64,000 nucleotides of DNA from Halobellus rufus (lineage in GTDB: Archaea > Halobacteriota > Halobacteria > Halobacteriales > Haloferacaceae): assembly GCF_000739575.1 (NCBI RefSeq), contig NZ_BBJO01000014.1, forward strand, positions 124,001 to 188,000, given 5' to 3'. This document shows, piece by piece, positions 24,706-32,697 of the stretch. The stretch's first letter is position 1. Every line of letters starts with the position of its first letter. The notes beneath the pieces were generated by a model. It was not told the DNA's origin and ran no database searches. It was given only the letters and a program-made list of their open reading frames with translations. A program made the position numbers and the translations under genes.

Positions 24706-25740
24706 TCAGTCGTACGTGAGGAGTACCTGCAGGACGCCGTCGGCGCGGTCGTCGAGGAGGCGGTAGGCCTCGGCCGCGTCGGCGAACGGGATCCGGTGGG
24801 TGACGAGCGAGGCGGCGTCGACCTCGGCGAGTCGGTCGAGCGCCACCGACGCGCGGCGGGATTTCGTCCACCGGCCCCGCGTCTCGGGTGCGAGCGTGCT
24901 CACCTGGCTCGACTCGACGGAGATCCGGTCGCGGTGGAACGACGTTCCGAGGTCGAGCGTCGCCGGTTTGTCGCCGTACCACGAGCCGACGACGACGCGG
25001 CTGTCGTACCCCGCGGCGTCGACGGCGGCGTCGAGGGTCTCCGGCCGCCCGGACAGTTCGTACACCAGGTCGGCACCACTCGGCTTCGACCCGCCGGAGT
25101 CGGAGCCGCGACGCGTTTCGAGGTCGAGCGCCGTGTCGAGTTCCGCGGGTGCGACGGCGACGTCAGCACCCATCGCTTCCGCGCGGTCGCGTCGTTCGGG
25201 GATCGGTTCGACCGCGACGAGTCGGCCGAGCGGGAACGACGCGAGGACGCCGATCGTGCAGAGCCCGACCACGCCAGCGCCGAACACGACGACGTCCTCG
25301 CCGACCCGGGGGCTGCCGTCGAGGACGAGAGAGGTCGCCGTCTCGACCGACGGGAACATCGCCATCGTCTCCGGTGAAACGCCCTCCGGAACGGGGATCA
25401 CGTTTTCCGGGGGAACCGAGAACCGCGTCTCGTGCGGGTCGAAGGCGAACACCGACCGGCCGAGCCACTCGTCGTCCACCGCCTCGCCGACGTCGACGAC
25501 GTCTCCGACCGCGGCGTACCCGTACCGCAGCGGGAAGGAGAGGTCGCCGTCGAGGGCGTCGAGCGTCTCGTCGGCGGGGAGTTCCCTCGGTGCCTCGCCG
25601 CGGTAGATGAGCAGTTCGGTCCCCGCGCTGACGCCCGAGATCCGCGTCTCGACGAGTAACTCGTCGTCGTCGACATCGACGACGGTGTCCCTGATCGACG
25701 TCTCGTACGGGGCGGTGAAGTACAGCGATTTTCGGTTCAT
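24706..25740 (-). CDS. Medium-chain dehydrogenase/reductase (zinc-lacking type)
   Basis: This gene encodes 344 residues from ATG at 25740; an upstream start at 25761 is less likely. The GroES-like N-terminal domain has SGVSAGTELLIYRG in the position where zinc enzymes have the catalytic Cys, and there is no CxxC structural-zinc lobe, so it is probably zinc-independent or uses fewer ligands. The Rossmann part has VVVFGAGVVGLC near 155 and an acidic residue in VAVEPIPERR, which suggests NAD. It is the first gene of a compact operon with the pterin-synthase-like protein and methyltransferase. The combination suggests a small reduced or modified pterin-like product, but this is not established. 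Confidence 0.8.
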   Translation of the reverse strand: MNRKSLYFTAPYETSIRDTVVDVDDDELLVETRISGVSAGTELLIYRGEAPRELPADETLDALDGDLSFPLRYGYAAVGDVVDVGEAVDDEWLGRSVFAFDPHETRFSVPPENVIPVPEGVSPETMAMFPSVETATSLVLDGSPRVGEDVVVFGAGVVGLCTIGVLASFPLGRLVAVEPIPERRDRAEAMGADVAVAPAELDTALDLETRRGSDSGGSKPSGADLVYELSGRPETLDAAVDAAGYDSRVVVGSWYGDKPATLDLGTSFHRDRISVESSQVSTLAPETRGRWTKSRRASVALDRLAEVDAASLVTHRIPFADAAEAYRLLDDRADGVLQVLLTYD

Positions 25741-25920
25741 CGATGCGAGTGTGGGTGCCACTGGAGAGCGAGGAGACGAGACGTGATCCGGGGTCTGACA
25801 CGTCGAAACGGCGGACCCGCTGGATCGGAGTGATACGACGACACAATCAGTAGACAGGTGCGTTCTACGCGGTATTCATACTGTCGGCCAAATCGGTCGG
25901 ACAGCGGCGGGAACCGACTC

Positions 25921-25943
25921 CGCACCACGTAGTGCGATATAAG
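25921..25943 (+). promoter_or_regulatory. Promoter of hyuAB with an inverted repeat CGCAC-N6-GTGCG
   Basis: Five-base arms at 25921-25925 and 25932-25936 directly precede the TATA-like GATATAAG (25936-25943). A longer imperfect repeat, CTGTC...GACAG, lies at 25881-25904. The ATG at 26012 is about 70 bases downstream, so this message should have a leader, with GAGGGAG as a possible ribosome site near 25998-26004. Confidence 0.4.
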
Positions 25944-26011
25944 TCCGTCCGGCGGCGACACCGACTATGCCAGCGATCCGGGAACCGAACGCACGCGAGG
26001 GAGTGAGCTGA

Positions 26012-28003
26012 ATGGAGCGGCGACCGATCGGCGTCGACGTCGGCGGGACGTTCACCGACGTCGCCCTGCTGTGCGACGGCGAACTCGTCACCGCGAAAGT
26101 CCCGAGCACACCAGACCAGAGCGAGGGCGTGATGAACGGGATCGAGAGGGCCTGCGAGGAGGCGGAAATCAACCCCGAGGCGCTGACGACGTTCTCCCAC
26201 GCGATGACCGTCTCGGTCAACGCGCTCCTGGAGGACGACGGCGCGAGGACCGCGCTCGTCACCACCGAGGGATTCCGCGACGTCCTCGAAATCGGTCGAC
26301 AGGACCGACCGTCGCTGTACGATCTCGACGCCGAGAAGCGCGCGCCGATCGTGCCGCGTCGCCGGCGCTTCGAGGTGTCCGAACGCGCCTCCGCCGAGGG
26401 AATCGAATGCCGAGTCGACGAGGCGGAGGTTCGAGAAGTGGCCGCGGAGATCCGCGACGCCGAGGCGGAGGCCGTCGCCGTGTCGCTGCTGCACGCGTAC
26501 GCCCATCCCGAGAACGAACGGCGCGTCGCGAGCGTGCTCAGAGACGAACTCGACGTGCCCGTGTCCGCCTCTCACGAGGTCCTCGCGGAGTTCCGCGAGT
26601 ACGAGCGGATTTCGACGACCGCCGTCGACGCGTACGTCCGGCCGGCGATCGACCGCTACGTCAGTACCCTCACGGAGCGCGCCCGCGACGACGGGATCCC
26701 CCAGCCCCGAATTATGCAGGCGAACGGCGGCATCACCGACGCCGACGCCGTCAGGAGAAACGCCGTCACCACCGTGCTCTCCGGGCCCGCCGCGGGCGTC
26801 GTCGGCGCGAGCGAAATGGCGAGCGACGAAGAGGGACTCGTCACCTTCGATATGGGCGGCACTTCGAGCGACGTGAGCCTCGTTCGCGACGGCGAGGCCG
26901 AGCGGACGACAGAGGGCGTCATCAACGGTCGGCCGATCAGGACGCCGATGGTCGACGTCGAAACCGTCGGTTCGGGCGGCGGATCGATCGCCTGGGTCGA
27001 CGCCGGCGGGGCGCTCCGAGTCGGGCCGCGGTCCGCCGGAGCCGACCCCGGCCCCGCCTGCTACGGTAACGGCGGCACCGACCCCACCGTCACGGACGCC
27101 AACCTAGTGCTGGGTTACATCGGCGCGAGCACCACCCTCGGTGGCGAACTCTCACTCGACGCCGAACCCGCCTACGACGCCCTCTCGGACCTCGCCGACG
27201 AGGCGGGGATGGCCGGGGCGCGCGAGGCCGCCCGCGGCGTCCACCGGGTCGCGAACGCGAATATGACGCGGGCGATCCGCGCGGTGACCGTCGAGCGCGG
27301 CATCGACCCGCGGACCTTCGGACTCGTCGCGTTCGGCGGGGCGGGGCCGATGCACGCGGTCTCGATCGCGGACGACCTCGAGATGGACCGGGTGATCGTC
27401 CCCCGCGCCTCGGGCGTGTTGTCCGCGTACGGCCTCCTCGCGGCCGACGAGAAGCGCGACGCGGTCCGAACGCACCAGCGCGCCCTCGACGGGATCGACC
27501 CCGACGAGGTCGACGCGGTGTACGAGGAACTGACCGAGGGGGTACTCTCGGAGGTCAGCGAGCGCGACGAGGCGACCGTGACCCGCTCGGCCGACCTCAG
27601 GTACGCCGGCCAGAGCTTCGAGCTGACGGTGGACATCGAGGTGCCGTTCGAGCCTGACGAGGCACGAGAGCGCTTCGACGAGGCACACGAGGAGGCGTAC
27701 GGCTACCGGACCGACGAACCGGTCCACCTCGTCAACTGTCGCGTGACGACGACTGTTCCGCGAGACACGCCGGCAGTCGAGTACAGGGGCGGCGGCGACG
27801 CGCGGAAGGCCACCCGCGAGGCGACGTTCGCGGACGGGAGCCACGAGACGCCCGTCTACGAGCGAGGGCGGTTGTCGGCCGGACGGACACTCTCCGGGCC
27901 GGCGATCGTCGAAGGGGACGAGAGCACGATCGTCGTCCCGCCCTCGTGGGGTGGGCGGGTGCGCGAAGACGGCGCGTTGATCGCGGAGGTGAGCGCGGAA
28001 TGA
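26012..28003 (+). CDS. hyuA: Hydantoinase/oxoprolinase family protein, subunit A
   Basis: This 663-residue cytoplasmic protein belongs to the N-methylhydantoinase A / acetone carboxylase beta family. The ATP-binding fold starts with GVDVGGTFTDVA (residues about 7-18) and has a second phosphate motif TFDMGGTSSDVS near 280. FSHAMTVSVNALLE, SGPAAGVVGAS and GAGPMHAVSIADDL are family signatures. It works with HyuB as an ATP-dependent cyclic amide hydrolase or carboxylase; the actual substrate (hydantoin, 5-oxoproline, acetophenone or other) cannot be read off. The start at 26012 is set by the GVDVGGT block. It overlaps hyuB by four bases. Confidence 0.93.
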   Translation: MERRPIGVDVGGTFTDVALLCDGELVTAKVPSTPDQSEGVMNGIERACEEAEINPEALTTFSHAMTVSVNALLEDDGARTALVTTEGFRDVLEIGRQDRPSLYDLDAEKRAPIVPRRRRFEVSERASAEGIECRVDEAEVREVAAEIRDAEAEAVAVSLLHAYAHPENERRVASVLRDELDVPVSASHEVLAEFREYERISTTAVDAYVRPAIDRYVSTLTERARDDGIPQPRIMQANGGITDADAVRRNAVTTVLSGPAAGVVGASEMASDEEGLVTFDMGGTSSDVSLVRDGEAERTTEGVINGRPIRTPMVDVETVGSGGGSIAWVDAGGALRVGPRSAGADPGPACYGNGGTDPTVTDANLVLGYIGASTTLGGELSLDAEPAYDALSDLADEAGMAGAREAARGVHRVANANMTRAIRAVTVERGIDPRTFGLVAFGGAGPMHAVSIADDLEMDRVIVPRASGVLSAYGLLAADEKRDAVRTHQRALDGIDPDEVDAVYEELTEGVLSEVSERDEATVTRSADLRYAGQSFELTVDIEVPFEPDEARERFDEAHEEAYGYRTDEPVHLVNCRVTTTVPRDTPAVEYRGGGDARKATREATFADGSHETPVYERGRLSAGRTLSGPAIVEGDESTIVVPPSWGGRVREDGALIAEVSAE

Positions 28004-29625
28004 GCGGCGAGGCCCGGTCGTCGGCGGACGCCGACCAGATCGATCCGGTGACACTCGAGATCCTGCGGAACCAACTGGAGAGCGTCGCCACCGAGATGGG
28101 CCACGTGCTCATTCGAGGCGCCTACTCGCCGAACATCAAGGAGCGACAGGACTGCTCGACGGCGCTCTTCGACGCGTCGGGGCGGATGATCGCGCAGGCG
28201 GAGCACATCCCGGTCCACCTCGGCGCGATGCCCGACGCCGTCGAGGTCGTCCTGGAGAAAGAGCCGAAGCCCGGGGACGTCTTCGTCGTCAACGACCCCT
28301 TCGCCGGCGGGACGCACCTGCCAGACGTCACGCTCGTCTCGACGATCGCCCCGGAGGGGGAAATCGTCGGCTTCGCGGTGTCGCGGGCACACCACGCGGA
28401 CGTCGGCGGCAGTACCCCGGGGAGTATGCCGCCCGGGGCCCGAGAGATCTACGAGGAGGGCCTCAGACTGCCGGCCGTCCGCCTCGTCGACGGCGGCGAG
28501 CCGAACGATGCGGTAGCGGAACTGATCCGGGCGAACGTCCGCACGCCGGACGAGCGCGAGGCCGACCTCCGCGCCCAGCGCGCCGCCAACGTCCGGGCCG
28601 AGGAGCGAATCGGTGAGTTACTGGAGGAACACGGCGAGCGACTGCTCGACGCGTTCGACGCCGTCGTCGAGTACTCCCGCGAGCGCGTCGAGGCCGAACT
28701 CGCAGACCTCCCGGACGGCACCTACCGCGCCAGCGACGTGCTCGAAGGCGACGGAGTGACCGACGCCGACGTGCCGATCGAAGTCGCCGTCACGATCGAC
28801 GGCGCGGCTATGGACGTCGACTTCGCCGGGACCGCAGCGCAGGTCGCGGGGAACCTGAACGCCCCGCTCTCGGTGGCCAAGAGCGCGGTGTACTTCGTCG
28901 TCCGCGCCGTCACGGACCCGGAGATCCCGCCGAACCACGGCTGCTACGAGCCTGTGACGGTGTCTGCGCCCGCGGGGTCGGTGCTCGATCCCACGCCACC
29001 GGCGGCGGTCGTCGGCGGCAACGTCGAGACGAGCCAACGCGTGATGGACGTCACGCTCGCGGCGCTCGCTGAAGCCGTGCCCGACGAGATCCCCGCCGGC
29101 GGGCAGGGCACGATGAACAACCTCATCATCGGAGACAGGGGCGGGGAGTTCACCTACTACGAGACGATCGGCGGCGGATTCGGTGCCCGCTCCGAGAAGG
29201 ACGGGATGGACGGCGTCCAAGTCGGGATGACGAACACCCTCAACACCCCCGTCGAGGCGCTGGAGACCGAGTACCCCCTCCGCGTCGAGCGGTACGCGCT
29301 CCGGCCCGACAGCGGCGGCGACGGTCGCCACCGCGGGGGACTCGGCCTCGAACGGACAGTCACCGTCGAGACCGACGCGACAGTCTCCCTGATCACCGAG
29401 CGTCGCCGGACCGCCCCCGCGGGCGTGGCGGGCGGCGAGGACGGAGCGACCGGCGAGAACCTCGTCGACGGCGAGTCCGTACCCTCGAAGGCGTCCGTCG
29501 ACGTCGAGGCGGGGACTACCGTGTCGATTCGGACGCCCGGCGGCGGCGGACACGGCGACCCCGACGAGCGCGACCCCGACGCACGGGAACGCGACCGCCA
29601 CGACGAAAAAGTGGACGGGGAGTAG
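28000..29625 (+). CDS. hyuB: Hydantoinase/oxoprolinase family protein, subunit B
   Basis: This gene encodes 541 residues from the ATG inside the ATGA overlap with hyuA. Family blocks are DPVTLEILRNQLES, the RGAYSPNIKERQDCSTAL region, EHIPVHLGAMP, DPFAGGTHLPDVT and SRAHHADVGG, with GGGGHGDP near the end. The length is at the short end of the family (about 520-600) but all parts are present. It forms a complex with HyuA. The C-terminal tail is charged (ERDRHDEK) and probably disordered. No transporter or regulator is attached to this pair. Confidence 0.93.
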   Translation: MSGEARSSADADQIDPVTLEILRNQLESVATEMGHVLIRGAYSPNIKERQDCSTALFDASGRMIAQAEHIPVHLGAMPDAVEVVLEKEPKPGDVFVVNDPFAGGTHLPDVTLVSTIAPEGEIVGFAVSRAHHADVGGSTPGSMPPGAREIYEEGLRLPAVRLVDGGEPNDAVAELIRANVRTPDEREADLRAQRAANVRAEERIGELLEEHGERLLDAFDAVVEYSRERVEAELADLPDGTYRASDVLEGDGVTDADVPIEVAVTIDGAAMDVDFAGTAAQVAGNLNAPLSVAKSAVYFVVRAVTDPEIPPNHGCYEPVTVSAPAGSVLDPTPPAAVVGGNVETSQRVMDVTLAALAEAVPDEIPAGGQGTMNNLIIGDRGGEFTYYETIGGGFGARSEKDGMDGVQVGMTNTLNTPVEALETEYPLRVERYALRPDSGGDGRHRGGLGLERTVTVETDATVSLITERRRTAPAGVAGGEDGATGENLVDGESVPSKASVDVEAGTTVSIRTPGGGGHGDPDERDPDARERDRHDEKVDGE

Positions 29626-29694
29626 CCGGTCCAGTGGAACGAGAGTAACCGATTCAGTAGAGCGATCGTACCCGGCGCGATCGACGTCGTCCGC

Positions 29695-30543
29695 TCACGC
29701 CGACCGCAGGCGAATTCCGATTCCGTTGGGATCGACGATGTCGGCTCCGGCGTCGCGCTCGGTGACGTCGCCCCCGACGTCCGCGATCCGCTCCGCGACC
29801 GCCGCTACCGCGTCCGCGTCCGGAAGGAGGATCTCGAACCAGTCGAGACCGCGGCCGCCCGCGGGGGCCGAGCGGCGGTTCCACGCGTTGAGACCGATGT
29901 GGTGGTGGTAGCCGCCGGCGGAGACGAACAGCGCGGAGTCGACGTCCATCTGCACGTCGAATCCCAGCGTCTCGACGTAGAACTCGCGGGCGGCCGGGAC
30001 CGACGTCACCTCTAGGTGGACGTGCCCGAGCGTCGTCCCCGCTGGGGCCAGCGACGCGCCGTCGGAGTCGGCGGCGACGTCGTCGAGGTCCAACGAGAGC
30101 GTCGGCATCTCGACGCCGCCGTCGGCCGTGGTCGGCCACGCCTCTCGTGGCCTGTCGCGGTAGAGTTCGACGCCGTTCCCCTCCGGGTCCGAGAGGTACA
30201 GCGCCTCGCTGACCCGGTGGTCGGACGCGCCGTCGAGCGTCCAGTGCTCGCGGATCCGGTCGAGCGCGGCACCGAGCGCCGTCCGAGACGGAAAGCGGAA
30301 CGCGTTGTGGAACAGCCCCGCCTGCTCGCGGTCCCGCGTCGGCGCGTCGGGGTCTTCGCGAAGTTCGAGCAGCGGCGTGTCGTCGACCCCGAGCGTCGCG
30401 CTGTCGTTCCCGCGGTCGAGAACCGCGAGGCCGACGACAGCGTGATAGAAGTCGACCATCTCACCGAGGTCGTGCACGCGGAGTGCGGTCCGCCCGAGTC
30501 GCGTCGACGCCGGAAGCGACGCCGACGCGCCTGTGTCAGTCAT
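29695..30543 (-). CDS. Two-domain VOC-family dioxygenase-like protein (CatE type)
   Basis: This gene encodes 282 residues from ATG at 30543; the frame extends upstream with Arg/Pro-rich sequence that is not coding. Two vicinal-oxygen-chelate domains follow each other: one starting LGRTALRVHDLGEMVDFYHAVVG, with the metal-ligand region AGLFHNAFRF, and another starting TLGHVHLEVTSVPAAREFYVE with GGYHHHIGLNAW. The order and length match CatE/catechol 2,3-dioxygenase-like proteins found in haloarchaea. Likely Fe or Mn ligands are the His in FHNAF or LGHVH, HHIG and the late Glu. The true substrate is unknown. It lies 95 bases downstream of ccdA on the same strand. Confidence 0.82.
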   Translation of the reverse strand: MTDTGASASLPASTRLGRTALRVHDLGEMVDFYHAVVGLAVLDRGNDSATLGVDDTPLLELREDPDAPTRDREQAGLFHNAFRFPSRTALGAALDRIREHWTLDGASDHRVSEALYLSDPEGNGVELYRDRPREAWPTTADGGVEMPTLSLDLDDVAADSDGASLAPAGTTLGHVHLEVTSVPAAREFYVETLGFDVQMDVDSALFVSAGGYHHHIGLNAWNRRSAPAGGRGLDWFEILLPDADAVAAVAERIADVGGDVTERDAGADIVDPNGIGIRLRSA

Positions 30544-30638
30544 TGGTGGTCGGATATTCGACGCGTCTTCCGGTAGCGGTTTCGGTCCCGGCAGCACGCG
30601 AGATTCCATAGGGCTGTGGAGCGGAGAGAACCGAGGAA

Positions 30639-31349
30639 TCAGAGCACGTCGAGTACGACGATCGAGAGGTAGAGCTGTCCGAGCCCCGCGAGGATCAGGA
30701 GACCCCCCGCGGCCCGCTCGAGCCGCCCCGAGTACCGGCCGAGCGAGCGCCACGCGTCCACGCCCGCGTCCGAGAGCAGCGTGACGCCGACGAGCGGGAT
30801 CGCGACCGCACCGGCGTACGCACCGAGCACGACGAGCCCCTGCCCCGATGGGAACGACGACGCCTGCGCGACGACGCCGAGGAACAGCGGCACGACACAG
30901 CCCGCGGCGGCGAGCGCGTAGACGGCTCCGAAGAGGCCGAACCCGAACAGCGACTCCGGCCGCTTCGGCAGCCGGATGGTCGGCGACGCGCGCCCCGAGA
31001 GGACGAGCAGGCCGAAGACGACGAGCGCGCCGCCGACGAGCGGCTCGAAGAGGGGAAGCACGGTAGTGAGTTGCCGTCCCAACGCGAACACCAGCGCGGC
31101 GATGCCGCCGAGCGCGAGCGTCGCTCCGGCGGCCGCGACCAGTCCGGACACGAGCGCCGGCGAGCGGTTCTCCTGCCCGAGGTAGAAGCCGACGTACCCC
31201 GGGAGCAGCGGGAACGCACAGGGCGCGAAGAACGTGGTGAGCCCCGCGCTCGCGGCGAACGCGACGGCACCCAGAAACCCCGGCGCGCCGAGGCCGTCGA
31301 GAGCGGCGACGGCGGAGAGCAGACCGCCGAGAGCGAGTTCTGGAATCAC
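30639..31349 (-). CDS. ccdA: CcdA-type thiol-disulfide transmembrane electron carrier
   Basis: This gene encodes 236 residues from a GTG at 31349 that overlaps the stop of the thioredoxin gene (GTGA). The longer open frame upstream is read in the wrong frame of that gene. Six or so membrane helices carry the two redox cysteines, Cys44 in FFAPCAFPLLPGY and Cys151 in AAGCVVPLF, the hallmark of CcdA. It moves electrons from cytoplasmic thioredoxin to the outer face, here most likely to the TlpA-like protein encoded just upstream. The third partner, Sco1, points to copper delivery for cytochrome oxidase. Confidence 0.92.
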   Translation of the reverse strand: MIPELALGGLLSAVAALDGLGAPGFLGAVAFAASAGLTTFFAPCAFPLLPGYVGFYLGQENRSPALVSGLVAAAGATLALGGIAALVFALGRQLTTVLPLFEPLVGGALVVFGLLVLSGRASPTIRLPKRPESLFGFGLFGAVYALAAAGCVVPLFLGVVAQASSFPSGQGLVVLGAYAGAVAIPLVGVTLLSDAGVDAWRSLGRYSGRLERAAGGLLILAGLGQLYLSIVVLDVL

Positions 31350-31882
31350 GACTCGTCGAGTACCCGATCCAGTTCGGGCCGGAGCGTGTCGGCCGTCGAC
31401 AGCCCCGCTTTCTGCCAGCGGATCGTCCCGGTCTCGTCGGCGATGGCGTGATACGGGATCCCGCCCGCCCCGAGCGCCGACATCAGGTCGCTGTCGGGGT
31501 CGACGCCGACGGTCCACGCGCCGTGATGTCGACGCCACCACGCGCGGACGTCCCGCTCGGTCAGCGTCTCGCCCAAGCGCTCGTTCGTCACCGAGACGAA
31601 CCGCACGCGGTCGCCGTACTCCTCGTGGATCGTCGAGAGGACGTTCATCTGCTCTTTGCAGGGCGCACACCACGTCGCGAAGAGATCGATGAGCGTGGGT
31701 CGGCCGGGAGCGGGGACCGTGACTTCACCCGCCGTCGAGCCCGGAGCGTCGATCGTCTCGACCCGCAGCGGCAATCCGGACCCGTCGTTCAGTGGGTTCG
31801 GGAGGTCCCCGCGGACGGCCAAGACACTCCCGCCGGTGAGCCCGAGTCCGCCGAGCGCCGTCAGGAGTTGTCGTCGATTCAT
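31346..31882 (-). CDS. TlpA/ResA-like thioredoxin with N-terminal signal
   Basis: This 178-residue exported protein begins with RRQLL and a hydrophobic stretch (LTALGGLGLTGGSVLAV), which may be a Tat signal or anchor. The thioredoxin fold has ATWCAPCKEQ (Cys72, Cys75) and the cis-proline region GGIPYHAIAD. It should act outside the membrane as a reductant, receiving electrons from CcdA, with which its gene overlaps. It starts 33 bases after the sco1 stop. Confidence 0.9.
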   Translation of the reverse strand: MNRRQLLTALGGLGLTGGSVLAVRGDLPNPLNDGSGLPLRVETIDAPGSTAGEVTVPAPGRPTLIDLFATWCAPCKEQMNVLSTIHEEYGDRVRFVSVTNERLGETLTERDVRAWWRRHHGAWTVGVDPDSDLMSALGAGGIPYHAIADETGTIRWQKAGLSTADTLRPELDRVLDES

Positions 31883-31915
31883 CGGTGTGAAATCAGTTGC
31901 GTCGGTCGGTCGCGC

Positions 31916-32581
31916 TCACGCGTTCCGCACGGTTTCGAGGTCGTCGATCAACCGTTCGGGGTCCGGCGAGTCGGTCCGGTACGCGCGCTCGACGAACCCA
32001 TCCGGATTGACGAGATACGTCATCGCCGAGTGCGCGAACATATACATGTCCATATCGTCAGGGTGGGTCCGCTCGAAGGTGACGGCGAATTTCTCGGAGA
32101 CGGTCTCCTTCGCCCGCGCTTTCGATTCGGGCCGGAGGAACTGCCAGTTGCCCTGATCGAGCGCGACGTTCATCTCCTCGGCGTACGTCTCGAGGCGCTC
32201 GGCGTCGTCGCGCTCGGGGTCGAACGTGACCGGGAAAAACGCCACCTCGCCGGCGTAGTCCTCGTTGATCGAGTGGGCCTGAACGTTGCGCATCGACTGG
32301 ATCAGGACGGGACAGACCGTGTTGCAGTGGCTGTAGAAGAACGTGTAGAGCGCCGGCGTATCGACCGCCCGCGTCGAGATGTCCGCGCCGTTTATCGGGT
32401 CCGGGAGCGTCACGTCGGGAACGCGCTGACCCCACGCGGGGTACGGGAGCTCCTCGCTCGTGTACTCGCGGTCGGGTTCCGAGAGCGCGACGTCCGGGTT
32501 CGAGTCGCCGAGACCGAGACAGCCGGCCGTGCCGACGACGCCCGCGGCCGCCGAACCCCGGAGAAAGGTCCGTCGTTGCAT
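31916..32581 (-). CDS. SCO1/SenC-family copper chaperone lipoprotein
   Basis: This 221-residue exported protein has RRTFLRG at the start (Arg3-Arg4, Tat type) and a lipobox TAGC with Cys21. The Sco copper site is complete: HCNTVCP (Cys86, Cys90) and His184 in MFAHSAM. The family inserts copper into the CuA centre of cytochrome oxidase or guards it by redox chemistry. It is the first gene of the sco1-tlpA-ccdA unit, which makes a coherent copper/thiol assembly module. Confidence 0.92.
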   Translation of the reverse strand: MQRRTFLRGSAAAGVVGTAGCLGLGDSNPDVALSEPDREYTSEELPYPAWGQRVPDVTLPDPINGADISTRAVDTPALYTFFYSHCNTVCPVLIQSMRNVQAHSINEDYAGEVAFFPVTFDPERDDAERLETYAEEMNVALDQGNWQFLRPESKARAKETVSEKFAVTFERTHPDDMDMYMFAHSAMTYLVNPDGFVERAYRTDSPDPERLIDDLETVRNA

Positions 32582-32697
32582 ACTGAGTGGTAGCGGGTCA
32601 GGACCACACAGCTATAAGAGACGTGGTCGGTTCCCACGCGCTGAGAAGCGCGGCGTGGCGGTGATGAGTCGGGCCCGGGATCGAAGCGAAAACGTGC

